Shown here: positions 1-8,040 of the stretch, one piece after another
Position numbering within the stretch: the first letter of the stretch is position 1
Layout of the letters: every line of letters starts with the position of its first letter
NCBI GenBank assembly: GCA_022801435.1
Contig: JAAWSG010000002.1
Location: 41,431 to 105,430 of the forward strand
Length of the DNA stretch: 64,000 bases
Source: Lawsonibacter sp.
Lineage (GTDB): Bacteria > Bacillota > Clostridia > Oscillospirales > Oscillospiraceae
Direction of reading: 5' to 3'
The notes under the pieces: generated by a model
What the model was told of the DNA's origin: nothing
The model's input: the letters and a program-made list of their open reading frames with translations, nothing else
Databases searched by the model: none
Translations under genes and position numbers: made by a program

Positions 1-90
1 TTTTACTGTAATGTGCTGACCAGACACACCGGCCTGAGCATGATTGCCCAACTGATACCTGACCTCTGTCCAGCGTCTTTTGCGCGTCAT
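1..90 (-). CDS. 5' end of an unknown gene, cut by the window edge
   Basis: Reading leftwards, an ATG at 90-88 follows an AGGAGGGG ribosome site at good spacing and opens a frame that stays open to the window edge (30 codons). The visible N-terminus is basic (begins MTRKRRW) and polar. Too little is present to name a family. It is divergent from the recombinase at 410. Confidence 0.5.
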   Translation of the reverse strand, partial: MTRKRRWTEVRYQLGNHAQAGVSGQHITVK

Positions 91-409
91 TTTACCCCTC
101 CTGTCCGAGCATTCACAAAGTATAGAATTTGAGCGCGGCTGAGGCGAAAAAAATACGGGAAGAAAATTTTGGAAACAGGAGAGAGCTTTCAAAATTCTGG
201 TTGAATGAGTAAGTATGCAACTCGAAAACACTGCGCGCAGATGCCGTGAAATTTGGGTAAATTTGACATAGAAAAGCATATAAAAGCAGCCTGCTGAAGT
301 AAAAAATCAACAGGCTGCCTTTACTTTTTTTTGTAAAACGATGTACTGTCCGCGATTTTTTTGGTAAAATTGTCTGGTATTTTGTCGAAACTGAGGAGGT
401 AACTTTGGA
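91..409. other. Intergenic region with a terminator-like hairpin
   Basis: This AT-richer 319-base stretch separates the edge gene from the recombinase. It holds one strong hairpin with a T-run (286-332) and a lone TTGACA at 264-269 without a well-spaced -10. I see no convincing gene in it. Confidence 0.5.
286..332 (+). terminator. Rho-independent terminator
   Basis: GCAGCCTG (286-293) pairs with CAGGCTGC (311-318) across a 17-base A-rich loop, followed by TTTACTTTTTTTT. The orientation is plus, but no plus-strand gene precedes it inside the window, so it may end an unseen small transcript. Confidence 0.6.
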
Positions 410-1372
410 ATGCCAGGGAAAACATACGGCTACGTCCGCGTATCGACCAAGGGGCAGAAGGAGGACCGCCAGCTGGACGCCATGCAGGAATTCGGCGTTC
501 CGGCGGAGTACATCGTTATTGAGAAGCAGTCCGGAAAAGATTTTGCCCGCCCCGCCTACCTCCAGCTGGTGGAGGAACTGGAGTCCGGTGACGTACTGGT
601 CATCAAGAGCATCGACCGCCTGGGAAGGAATTATACGGAGATCCTGGAGCAGTGGGCCAGTCTGACCCGGGAGAAGAAGGTCTCCATCGTGGTGCTGGAC
701 ATGCCTCTGCTGGACACCCGGGAGCGCCGGGACCTGACCGGGACTCTGATTGCGGACATTGTGCTCCAGCTGCTCAGCTACGTGGCCCAGACCGAGCGGG
801 AGTTCATCCGCCAGCGCCAGGCGGAGGGGATTGCCGCCGCCAAGGCCCGGGGGGTGAGCTTCGGCCCCAAGCGCATCCCCATGCCTGACACCTTTGAGGA
901 GCTGGCGGAGGACTGGTGGTTTGGCCGGACCACCGCCATCCACGCGGGCCAGCGGCTGGGTATCTCCCGCTCCACCTTCACCCGGCGCGCCGAGGAGTGG
1001 AGACTCAGCCGGGGTCTCCCGGTCCGGCCGGCGCCGCGGTCCGACCCCCCGCTTCCGGAGGCCGAAGCCCAGCCAACGCCGCGGCCCCCGCCCCTCCCCG
1101 GCCCGGCGCGAAAAAATCCGGTCTCCGCCCACATAAAATCCTCCTGCCCCGCCAAACTAGCCTTGAAGTGTTTTCCTGCGCTCCGGTCCCGGGGCGTGTC
1201 AGACGGGAGGGTTAACAGTTGCGGACAAAGTGGAAATACGCCCTGGCTGGAGCGCTGGCCGGGCTGGCAAACGGCTTTTTTGGCGGCGGAGGCGGCTCCG
1301 TTCTGGTCCCGGTGCTCACCCGGTACTGCAAGCTGGACCAGCGGCGGGCCTTTGCGACCTCGGTGGCCGTGA
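410..1372 (+). CDS. Serine recombinase (resolvase/invertase family), suspicious C-terminal tail
   Basis: A small serine recombinase that would cut and rejoin DNA through a serine nucleophile. The N-terminus has the hallmark YGYVRVSTKGQ (catalytic Ser in RVS), then SGKDFARPAY and IKSIDRLGRNY, and the long E-helix around QTEREFIRQRQ. A helix-turn-helix lies near residues 170-200 (ISRSTFTRR). The family is normally about 180-240 residues, but this frame runs to 320. The last roughly 110 residues are Pro/Arg-rich, then overlap the first TauE gene (from 1219) in another frame. Either the true gene has been frameshifted after about residue 205, or it has gained a readthrough tail. The start is ATG with GAGGAGGTAA upstream. 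No matching inversion or resolution sites were found. Domain call sure, end unsure. Confidence 0.8.
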   Translation: MPGKTYGYVRVSTKGQKEDRQLDAMQEFGVPAEYIVIEKQSGKDFARPAYLQLVEELESGDVLVIKSIDRLGRNYTEILEQWASLTREKKVSIVVLDMPLLDTRERRDLTGTLIADIVLQLLSYVAQTEREFIRQRQAEGIAAAKARGVSFGPKRIPMPDTFEELAEDWWFGRTTAIHAGQRLGISRSTFTRRAEEWRLSRGLPVRPAPRSDPPLPEAEAQPTPRPPPLPGPARKNPVSAHIKSSCPAKLALKCFPALRSRGVSDGRVNSCGQSGNTPWLERWPGWQTAFLAAEAAPFWSRCSPGTASWTSGGPLRPRWP

Positions 1373-1572
1373 TTCTGCCCCTGTGCATCCTGTCTGCCGC
1401 CGTCTACTTCCTTCGGGGCGGCCTGGATGTGACGCAGGCCCTGCCCTACCTCATCGGCGGCGCTGTCGGAGGCTGGGCGGGGGGGAAGTGGTTCAAGGGT
1501 GTGCGGATGGACTGGCTGCGCCGGGGCTTCGGCCTGCTGCTGATCTATGGAGGGGTGAAAAATCTGCTGTGA
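1219..1572 (+). CDS. Half-size TauE/SafE (TSUP) membrane protein, first of a pair
   Basis: A 117-residue hydrophobic protein of the sulfite exporter TauE/SafE superfamily. It has the family N-terminal pattern of a small-residue helix, GLANGFFGGGGGSVLVP, then three more membrane segments. Standard TauE proteins are about 250 residues with two such halves; this is one half. Start chosen is TTG at 1219, eight bases after GGGAGG; no ATG fits. Its stop overlaps the start of the second half gene (GTGA), so the two are translated together and probably form a heterodimer. The substrate is unknown (sulfite, sulfoacetate or another small anion are typical for the superfamily). Confidence 0.8.
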   Translation: MRTKWKYALAGALAGLANGFFGGGGGSVLVPVLTRYCKLDQRRAFATSVAVILPLCILSAAVYFLRGGLDVTQALPYLIGGAVGGWAGGKWFKGVRMDWLRRGFGLLLIYGGVKNLL

Positions 1573-1928
1573 ATCATTGGCTGCTTCCTCTGGCGGTGGG
1601 CGGGGCAACCGGCGTCCTGTCCGGCTTCGGCGTGGGCGGCGGCACGCTGCTGCTCGTCTATATGACCGCCTTCGCCGGCCTGGACCAGCACCTGGCCCAG
1701 GGGATCAATCTGCTCTATTTCCTCCCCGCCGGGCTGCTGGCTCTGCCCGCCCATATCAAAAACGGGTATCTTGAAAAGCCTGCCCTCCTGCCCGCCATCT
1801 CCGCCGGCCTGGCCTGCGCCGCCCTCGCCGCCTGGGCCGCGACCGGACTGAATGTGGAGCTGCTCCGGAAGCTGTTCGGCGGCTTCCTCATTTTGGCCGG
1901 CTTGGCGGAGCTCTTCGCACCGAGATGA
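1569..1928 (+). CDS. Half-size TauE/SafE (TSUP) membrane protein, second of a pair
   Basis: A 119-residue partner of the preceding gene. It begins at GTG 1569, overlapping the upstream TGA stop by three bases, a typical coupled start. It repeats the half-TauE pattern: GVLSGFGVGGGTLLL in the first helix, the conserved AQGINLLYFLPAG stretch, and a last helix ending at LAELFAPR. The symmetry of the two short proteins suggests the split form of a TauE/SafE carrier rather than a recent frameshift, because each half has its own start signal. Substrate unknown. Confidence 0.8.
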   Translation: MNHWLLPLAVGGATGVLSGFGVGGGTLLLVYMTAFAGLDQHLAQGINLLYFLPAGLLALPAHIKNGYLEKPALLPAISAGLACAALAAWAATGLNVELLRKLFGGFLILAGLAELFAPR

Positions 1929-1984
1929 GAGGGAGACCCCCTCCGCTCCCCGCCAGCGAAAAATGAAAAAAATTGAAATAGTGC

Positions 1985-2013
1985 TTGACATCTGCCCGTA
2001 AATCGGTTATACT
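1985..2013 (+). promoter_or_regulatory. Promoter of the tRNA-Ala pair
   Basis: TTGACA (1985-1990), 17-base spacer, TATACT (2008-2013). A near-consensus sigma-A promoter about 50 bases before the first tRNA. Confidence 0.8.
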
Positions 2014-2062
2014 ACGCTTCGGCAAGTGCGGTTGAACTCCATAGCCGCACCAGGCCCGATGT

Positions 2063-2138
<76 letters not shown>

Positions 2139-2160
2139 CTTTACAACTGAATATCAACGT

Positions 2161-2236
<76 letters not shown>

Positions 2237-2241
2237 CGAAT

Positions 2242-2283
2242 AAGGACTCATATAGCCAACCGCTATATGAGTCCTTGTTTTTG
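2242..2283 (+). terminator. Terminator of the tRNA-Ala unit
   Basis: AAGGACTCATATAG pairs with CTATATGAGTCCTT (14 bp, loop of about 6), followed by GTTTTTG. Confidence 0.9.
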
Positions 2284-2394
2284 CAGGGAGTGTACAAAAT
2301 GAGGTGGACAAAAGAATATTTCGTTCCGATTTGCCGCTAACGTGGTCCGCGCTGGAGTGGGTATGATAGGCGGAGAAAAAATTTCAAAATGCCC

Positions 2395-2448
2395 TTGACA
2401 AACGGGGAAGGATGTATTATTGTATTAGTTGCTTAATACAACAATACA
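2395..2448 (+). promoter_or_regulatory. Promoter and GntR/YtrA-type operator
   Basis: TTGACA at 2395-2400 is followed by TATTGT at 2418-2423 (17 bp). Overlapping and just downstream lies an inverted repeat with 15-base arms, tgtattattgtatta (2413-2427) and taatacaacaataca (2434-2448), matching 14 of 15. The core is TTGTATTA-N6-TAATACAA. Its position over the -10 and transcription start, just before a YtrA-type repressor gene, indicates autorepression. Confidence 0.85.
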
Positions 2449-2460
2449 GAGGAGGACGCC

Positions 2461-2820
2461 ATGGAGTGGAAGCTGGAGGACAGCAGGCCCATCTGGATAC
2501 AGCTGTGGGAGCAGCTGGCCCGAAGAATTGCCACCGGAGCCTATCCCCCCGGCAGCCGTCTGCCCTCGGTGCGGGAGCTGGCGGCGGAGGCGGGGGTGAA
2601 CCCCAACACCATGCAGCGCGCCCTGGCTCAGCTGGAGCAGGAGGGGCTGTGCCGGGCGGACCGGACTGCGGGGCGGCTGGTTACGGGGGACACCCAGGTC
2701 ATTGAGGCGGTCCGGCGGCGGGAGGCGGAGGGGGTCATCCGTCAGTATCTGGAGGGCATGGCCGGCCTGGGCTACACCCGGGAGCAGGCGGCGGAGCTAT
2801 TGAAGGAGGAGTGTTTATGA
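2461..2820 (+). CDS. GntR-family transcriptional regulator, YtrA-like
   Basis: A short (119 residue) GntR regulator of the YtrA type. It has an N-terminal winged helix (PIWIQLWEQL, then PPGSRLPSVRELA and the recognition helix NPNTMQRALAQLE), followed only by a short dimerising helical tail and no ligand domain. It is the first gene of an operon with an ABC ATPase and permease, as in ytr/ecs-like antibiotic-stress operons. The 15-base palindrome directly upstream is the likely target, so it probably represses its own operon until cell-envelope stress or a drug acts. The stop overlaps the start of the ATPase gene. Confidence 0.9.
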   Translation: MEWKLEDSRPIWIQLWEQLARRIATGAYPPGSRLPSVRELAAEAGVNPNTMQRALAQLEQEGLCRADRTAGRLVTGDTQVIEAVRRREAEGVIRQYLEGMAGLGYTREQAAELLKEECL

Positions 2821-3575
2821 GCGAGCTTTTGATTCAGTGCCAGGGACTGTACAAGACCTATGGCCTGCGCCCCGCCCTGTCCGGGGTGGAGCTGGCGGTG
2901 GAGCCGGGGCGCATTGTGGGTCTGCTGGGCCCCAACGGCAGCGGGAAGACCACCCTGATCAAGATTTTATGCGGCCTGCTCCAGCCCACCCTGGGGGAGG
3001 TGCGGGTGGACGGACAGAGCGTGGGTCCGGCCACCAAGGCGGAGGTGAGCTATCTGCCCGACCGGATGTACTTTGCCAGCTGGATGCGGGCGGCGGACCT
3101 GTTCGACCTGTTCCGGGATTTTTACGCGGACTTCGACTATGGGAAGGCGGTGGCCATGTGCCGCAGTCTGGGGGTGGAACCCAGAGACGGGCTCAAGTCC
3201 ATGTCCAAGGGGACCAAGGAGAAGGTGCAGCTGGTGCTGGCTATGGCCCGGAACGCGAAGCTCTACCTGCTGGACGAGCCCATCGCGGGGGTGGACCCGG
3301 CAGCCCGGGATTTTATTCTGCGCACCATTTTGAGCAATTACAACGAGGAGGGGACCGTTCTCATCTCCACCCACCTGATCTCGGACATTGAGAAGGTGCT
3401 GGACGAGGCCGTCTTTCTGAAGCAGGGGAAGGTCATGCTCCACAGGACGGTGGACAGCATCCGGGAGCAGGAGGGCAAGAGCATCGACACCCTGTTCCGG
3501 GAGCTGTTCCGGGCGGAGCCCATGTTTGGAGGGGAATTTGAAGGAGAATCTGAAGAGAAAGGAGGGGAGCTGTAA
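2817..3575 (+). CDS. ABC transporter ATP-binding protein
   Basis: A 252-residue ABC ATPase with Walker A GPNGSGKTT, a divergent signature region MSKGTKEKVQL, Walker B LYLLDEPIAGVDP and an H-loop STHLISD. The loose signature is typical of the YtrB/EcsA-like exporter ATPases. The start taken is ATG 2817, which overlaps the regulator's TGA and sits 8 bases after AAGGAGG; an in-frame GTG at 2811 is too close to that ribosome site. It pairs with the permease that starts on its own stop codon. Likely role: export of, or defence against, a membrane-active compound. Confidence 0.9.
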   Translation: MSELLIQCQGLYKTYGLRPALSGVELAVEPGRIVGLLGPNGSGKTTLIKILCGLLQPTLGEVRVDGQSVGPATKAEVSYLPDRMYFASWMRAADLFDLFRDFYADFDYGKAVAMCRSLGVEPRDGLKSMSKGTKEKVQLVLAMARNAKLYLLDEPIAGVDPAARDFILRTILSNYNEEGTVLISTHLISDIEKVLDEAVFLKQGKVMLHRTVDSIREQEGKSIDTLFRELFRAEPMFGGEFEGESEEKGGEL

Positions 3576-4330
3576 TGCTGCTCAAGCTGTTGAAGTACGA
3601 TTTCCGGGCTATGTGGAAGAGCTTTTCCCTCATCTGGGGGGCGGCGCTGGCCCTGGCGGTGGTCAACCGTTTCACCATCACCGGCCGGTGGAGCACCAGC
3701 CTGGTGGGGGAGAACACCTCCTACGCCGCCCTGTTTGCCCTGTTCCTGGTCTTTGCGGCCATGTTTGTCATCGCCTCCATCTTTGTAATCCAGCGGTTCT
3801 CCCGGGGGCTGCTGGGGGACGAGGGGTATCTGATGCACACCCTGCCCGTCCAGCCCTGGCAGCTGGTGGTTTCAAAGCTGATCTGCGCCCTGGCGGTGTG
3901 GATTGCCAGCGGGGTGGTGGCGGTGCTGTCGATGCTGGTCATGGCCCCGGTGAATTTTTTGGAGATGCTCCAGTACCCCATCTGGCAGGCGCTGTTCCGG
4001 GGAATTATGTCCCATCCGGACGTGCTGGCCTATCTGGCGGAGATTTGTCTGGTGATAGTGTCGCTGATGGTGCTGGGCTTCTCCACCCTCTACCTGGCTA
4101 TGTCTCTGGGACACCTGTCCCCCCGGTGGAAGGGACTGGCCAGCGTGGCCGCCTTCATTGTCCTCGATATCGCCGTCAACCTCTACGGGGGAGAGGTGAG
4201 CGACCGGTTCTCCTTCTGCCTGGAGCGTCACACCGGTCTCTGGATGGCGATCCTGGCGGTGTCCCTCCCCGCGGCGCTGTGCCTGGCCGGGACCTGCTGG
4301 ATTTTGACCCACAAGCTGAACCTGGAGTGA
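3575..4330 (+). CDS. ABC transporter permease (ABC-2 type)
   Basis: A 251-residue membrane protein with about six hydrophobic segments, starting MLLKLLKYDFRAM, which is typical of ABC-2 type permeases beside YtrA-like regulators. The start ATG shares its A with the TAA stop of the ATPase gene, so the two are coupled. It presumably forms a homodimer with two copies of the ATPase. The substrate cannot be read from sequence. A strong terminator follows 30 bases later. Confidence 0.85.
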   Translation: MLLKLLKYDFRAMWKSFSLIWGAALALAVVNRFTITGRWSTSLVGENTSYAALFALFLVFAAMFVIASIFVIQRFSRGLLGDEGYLMHTLPVQPWQLVVSKLICALAVWIASGVVAVLSMLVMAPVNFLEMLQYPIWQALFRGIMSHPDVLAYLAEICLVIVSLMVLGFSTLYLAMSLGHLSPRWKGLASVAAFIVLDIAVNLYGGEVSDRFSFCLERHTGLWMAILAVSLPAALCLAGTCWILTHKLNLE

Positions 4331-4360
4331 AAACCGCCCCGAATACGGGAGGGCAGCAGA

Positions 4361-4394
4361 AAACGGCACAGCTTCTTGGAGCTGTGCCGTTTTT
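4361..4394 (+). terminator. Terminator of the GntR-ABC operon
   Basis: AACGGCACAGC pairs with GCTGTGCCGTT around a short loop and is followed by a T-run. Confidence 0.85.
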
Positions 4395-4498
4395 GCTGCT
4401 TAAAGTCCGTTGTCGTGAAAGCTGCACACAAATGATAATGGCAGTGAAGATGTGATGCCGCGCACGCAATTCAGCGAGGTCATTCCCGCACGCTCTCT

Positions 4499-5686
4499 CT
4501 ATGCGAGCCGCCAGATAGCCAGGCGCTGCTGGTAGCGCTCCCGGTCGGCGGCGGTGTTGGAGTAGGTCCCCTCCCGGCTCCACACCCCCATCCGTTTGGT
4601 GGGGCTGAGGACGCCGTCCTTTTGCTCCAGCCGGGCCAGCAGATAGGACACCTCCCGGGGGATGGCCTCCGGGAAGGGTTCCTCAAAAACCACATACTGC
4701 TGGATATCCTGGCCATGGAAGAGGGTATGCGCCAAATCCTTGCTGTCCGTCTCCATGTAGGCGTTCCGGTCCGCAATCAGACGGTACATACCGGCGTCCT
4801 GTCCGTCCAGAAACAGGCACACACACCGGCCCTTCTCCCGGATGAGCTCCAGGGTAACGGCGTAGGTGGAGGACACCGTCTGATTCAGCCGCCGGACGCG
4901 GGTCTCCTCCCCCCGGAGGGCGAAGTTCAGCTCAAGACGGTCCAGCTCCCCCTGGCAGAACCGGGAGAGAATAGCCTCCACCTCCTGGCCGGTCCAGCCC
5001 GCAAAGGGGATATCCTCTGGGCGGGGGCGTTTTTTGGGGAAGAGGATGTACAGCAGGGATTTTGGAAAACTCCAGCTCTGGCGCAGGGCCCGGACCCCGG
5101 TGAGGAGGGGCAGGCAGTTTTGGATGGAGAGCCTGGGCGCGGGCGGTCTCTCGAAGCAGTCCGGGGCGTTGCTGGAGAGGGGCTGGAAGGGGGCGAGGCG
5201 GTCCGGGTCGAGAAGGGGCTCCGCCCAGGGGGCCGCTATGTTCAAAAAGGCCGTCAGAATGGCGTCGGACCCCTCCGGCGGGTCTTGGGTCAGGCAGGAT
5301 AGCAGCGCCTCCCGGTCCAGCTTGGGGAAGCGCCGGGCCAGCCGGGCGGTGTGCTGCTCCGGGGTGGCGGAGCTGGCCTCCTCGGGCCGGAGGGCAAAGG
5401 CGTCCTCCACCGTACCCTTCCAGCACAGCCGGTAGCCCCAGTTCCCATCCTCCCGGACATAGACCAGCAGGGCGGTACACTCCAGCTTGGCGGAGGGGAT
5501 GCGGACCAGCATTTCGGGGGAGGCTCCGCCTGGCAGACGGGCCAGCACCCCCTCCCGGCACTCCGCCCAGCGCAGCCCGGACAGGTCCAGACTGTACAGC
5601 TTCATCACCGCGTCGGACAGATTGGCCACCTCCAGCTGGACCCGCTTGAGCCTCTGGCGGGGAAAGATCAAAAGATTCAAAGCCAT
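4499..5686 (-). CDS. Hypothetical protein, 395 aa
   Basis: I do not recognise the family. The start is the ATG at 5686, ten bases after AAGGAGGG; the frame is open further upstream but that part lacks a ribosome site and is AT-rich. The protein is soluble-looking with no signal peptide or membrane segment. It has a positively charged N-terminus (FPRQRLKRVQ), a Pro-rich centre (KKRPRPEDIPF) and a C-terminal part with SYLLARLEQKDGV. It is monocistronic, convergent with the ABC operon, and codon use matches its neighbours, so it is probably a real lineage-specific gene. Confidence 0.7.
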   Translation of the reverse strand: MALNLLIFPRQRLKRVQLEVANLSDAVMKLYSLDLSGLRWAECREGVLARLPGGASPEMLVRIPSAKLECTALLVYVREDGNWGYRLCWKGTVEDAFALRPEEASSATPEQHTARLARRFPKLDREALLSCLTQDPPEGSDAILTAFLNIAAPWAEPLLDPDRLAPFQPLSSNAPDCFERPPAPRLSIQNCLPLLTGVRALRQSWSFPKSLLYILFPKKRPRPEDIPFAGWTGQEVEAILSRFCQGELDRLELNFALRGEETRVRRLNQTVSSTYAVTLELIREKGRCVCLFLDGQDAGMYRLIADRNAYMETDSKDLAHTLFHGQDIQQYVVFEEPFPEAIPREVSYLLARLEQKDGVLSPTKRMGVWSREGTYSNTAADRERYQQRLAIWRLA

Positions 5687-5836
5687 GTGGATATTCCCTC
5701 CTTGGATGCAGGGGCTGCCCCTATGAGATATTTTAGCACACCTAGAAGGTAAAAGCAACCTGTTTTCAAAAATCCAACATATTTTGTTTAAATAAAATAA
5801 TGATATAAAAACTGTTTTATTTTCTAAAAATTTTTC

Positions 5837-5865
5837 TTGCATTTTAATTTGAACTGTGCTATAAT
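5837..5865 (+). promoter_or_regulatory. Promoter of the small membrane protein gene
   Basis: TTGCAT (5837-5842), 17-base spacer, TATAAT (5860-5865). It lies in a conspicuously AT-rich island and faces the gene at 5965. Confidence 0.7.
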
Positions 5866-5964
5866 TATTTTACAAAGACATAAAGAGGGCGATTCCGATG
5901 GGCCAGATACATTGTATAGAAATGCGATCAAATTTTGAAAGCAAAGCCGTTAGGAGGGTTTGCT

Positions 5965-6156
5965 GTGGACAAAAGGAAACTATACAAAATAAATGCAGGA
6001 GCAAGTTTGTTTTGTGCAGTTGGGAATCTCTGCATTACTATAATGAAATATTTTACATCAGGTGAACAAATGATTTTGGTCATAACCCACGGCGGTCTCT
6101 CACTTGCCTTTCTGCTGGCAGCTGCGATATGGTATCGAAAGAGCAAAAAGGCATAG
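5965..6156 (+). CDS. Small two-helix membrane protein, 63 aa
   Basis: GTG start at 5965, six bases after TAGGAGGG. It encodes a 63-residue protein with two hydrophobic helices (around residues 9-27 and 38-56) and a basic C-terminus (YRKSKKA). AT content is higher than in flanking genes, which hints at different ancestry. It has its own promoter and a bidirectional terminator shared with the symporter gene. Function unknown. Confidence 0.6.
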   Translation: MDKRKLYKINAGASLFCAVGNLCITIMKYFTSGEQMILVITHGGLSLAFLLAAAIWYRKSKKA

Positions 6157-6209
6157 GCGCTTAGCAAGAGAAGACGCAAAATCAAGTGATCCAAAGCCCA
6201 TATTACAAA

Positions 6210-6246
6210 AGTGGAGAACTGCCCACCGGCAGCTCTCCACTTTTTT
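6210..6246. terminator. Bidirectional terminator
   Basis: GTGGAGAACTGCC pairs with GGCAGCTCTCCAC; there is a T-run on the right and AAAA on the left. It serves the small gene (plus) and the sodium symporter gene (minus), which converge here. Confidence 0.85.
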
Positions 6247-6262
6247 ATGAAACGCTGGGATA

Positions 6263-7792
6263 TCACTTGTTGTAGGACTCGAACTGGCGGATGACCTCCT
6301 CCTCGGGGGGCGGGGTGAGGAGGGAGACGATGACGATTGCCGCGCAGGCGACCAGGAAGGCGGGGAGCAGCTCATAGATATCCCACACGCCGCCCAGGGG
6401 CCGGACCCAGAACTTCCAGAGGAAGATCATCACGCCTCCGGCCACCAGACCGGCCATGATGCCCTGGCGGTTGCTGCGCTTCCAGAACAGGGCGCACAGG
6501 ATGGCGGGCCCGAAGGCGGCGCCGAACCCGGCCCAGGCGAAGGAGACGATCTGGAACACGTTGCTGTCGGGGTCGGAGGCCAGGAAGATGGCGATGACGG
6601 CGATGACCACCACGGTGAGTCGGGCCACCAGCATATTTTGTTTCTGGGTCAGCTTGATGCCCATGACATTCTGGACCAGATTCTCCGAAAAGGCGGAGGA
6701 GGCGGCCAGGAGCTGGCTGTCGGCGGTGGACATGGTGGCGGCCAGGATGCCGGCCAGGATGCAGCCTGCCACAATGGCGGGGAGAATGCCGTAGGTGGAC
6801 AGCAGGTCGGACAGGCGGACGATGACGGTCTCGGTGGCGCTGCCCTCCAGGAAGGGGATACGCCCGGCGTTGGAGACGGCGTGGCCCACGATGCCGATGA
6901 ACACCGCCACCCCCATAGAGATAACCACCCAGACCGAGGCGATGCGGCGGGAGAGTTTCAGCTCATTCTCGTCCCGGATGGCCATAAAGCGCACCAGGAT
7001 GTGGGGCATTCCGAAGTAGCCCAGCCCCCAGGCCATCATGGACACGATGCGGATGAGGCCGTAGGGGGAGGCGGTGTTGGAGACGGGGTCATAGGTCTCC
7101 CCAAAGCGGAAGAACCCGGGCAGGGAGCGGGCGTGGTCCAGCACCGCGTCCAGCCCTCCGGCCTGCACCACGCCGAAGATTACGATAACGGCTAGGGCGG
7201 CGGTCATGATGACCGACTGGATGAGGTCCATGGTGGCCACCGCGGAGAAGCCGCCGATGGAGGTGTAGCTGATGATGACGATGGCGCCCACCAGCACGGC
7301 GGCCATGTAGTCCCACCCGAACAGGCTGTGGAAGAGCTTCCCGATGGCGGCCAGCCCAGAGGCCACGTAGGGCACAAAGAAGATGAGGATAATCAGGGCG
7401 GAGATGCACATGATAACCGGTTTTTTCTCGTGGTAGCGTTTGGAGATAAAGCTGGGGATGGTGATGGCGTCCAGCTGCACGCTGAACCGGCGCAGCCGCT
7501 TGGCTACCAGCAGGAAGTTCAGATAGGTCCCGAAGGCCAGGCCGATGGCGGTCCAGCTGGCGTCCGCCACACCGGACAGATAGGCCAGGCCGGGGATGCC
7601 CATCAGCAGATAGCTGCTCATGTCGGAGGCCTCGGCGCTCATGGCGGTGACCAGGGGGCCCATCCCCCGGCCGCCCAGGTAGAAGCCCTCGGCGCTCTTT
7701 TTGGACCTGCGGCCAATCATCACGCCGGTAAAGATGACCAGGCAGAGGTAGAGGATGATGGTCCCCATAATACAGTACTGTGACGAAGTCAT
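6263..7792 (-). CDS. putP: Sodium/solute symporter, PutP (proline) type
   Basis: A 509-residue SSS-family carrier with about 13 membrane segments, probably importing proline with sodium. Family marks include the TM1-3 region GFYLGGRGMGPLVTAMS, SDMSSYLLMGIPG, the GGFSAVATMD loop and the later ATMSTADSQLL. Length matches PutP. The start ATG at 7792 follows GGGAGGAA; an upstream in-frame start would add an unconserved basic stretch. It is monocistronic with a clear promoter. No proline catabolic gene is nearby, so it could be an osmolyte or nitrogen uptake carrier. Substrate inferred from family only. Confidence 0.88.
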   Translation of the reverse strand: MTSSQYCIMGTIILYLCLVIFTGVMIGRRSKKSAEGFYLGGRGMGPLVTAMSAEASDMSSYLLMGIPGLAYLSGVADASWTAIGLAFGTYLNFLLVAKRLRRFSVQLDAITIPSFISKRYHEKKPVIMCISALIILIFFVPYVASGLAAIGKLFHSLFGWDYMAAVLVGAIVIISYTSIGGFSAVATMDLIQSVIMTAALAVIVIFGVVQAGGLDAVLDHARSLPGFFRFGETYDPVSNTASPYGLIRIVSMMAWGLGYFGMPHILVRFMAIRDENELKLSRRIASVWVVISMGVAVFIGIVGHAVSNAGRIPFLEGSATETVIVRLSDLLSTYGILPAIVAGCILAGILAATMSTADSQLLAASSAFSENLVQNVMGIKLTQKQNMLVARLTVVVIAVIAIFLASDPDSNVFQIVSFAWAGFGAAFGPAILCALFWKRSNRQGIMAGLVAGGVMIFLWKFWVRPLGGVWDIYELLPAFLVACAAIVIVSLLTPPPEEEVIRQFESYNK

Positions 7793-7852
7793 AACATTCC
7801 TCCCAAAGCTCCCCCGCCGGAACACACAGGCCGCCGGAGGCAGATTATTGGT

Positions 7853-7881
7853 ATCATAACAGGAAAATCACAAGAACGCAA
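7853..7881 (-). promoter_or_regulatory. Promoter of the PutP-type symporter gene
   Basis: On the minus strand TTGCGT (7881-7876) and TATGAT (7858-7853) are 17 bases apart. The -10 overlaps the left arm of the 13-base inverted repeat described next. Confidence 0.75.
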
Positions 7882-7933
7882 GCCAGAATAAATTCCGGAC
7901 AAACACCTGAAAGAAACCGAATTTTCCTGTTAT
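7856..7933. repeat. Separated 13-bp inverted repeat around the symporter promoter
   Basis: ATAACAGGAAAAT at 7856-7868 is exactly complementary to ATTTTCCTGTTAT at 7921-7933, 52 bases apart. One arm overlaps the -10 element. This spacing (about six helical turns) suits a looped pair of operator half-sites, but no regulator is encoded nearby. Confidence 0.6.
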
Positions 7934-8040
7934 ATCAGGAGAAATAGACTGTACAGTTCACAAAATGATTCTTTGTACGTTTCCACAAAGTTTTTCCGGC
8001 GGAGAGGGGGCGTTATGCACAGAGAGGCCAGGAGGCGGGA

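Noticed and set aside
5898-6066. A 55-codon frame beginning ATG 5898 upstream of the small membrane protein
   Set aside because: No good ribosome site, unusual composition, and it overlaps the better-supported GTG gene at 5965.
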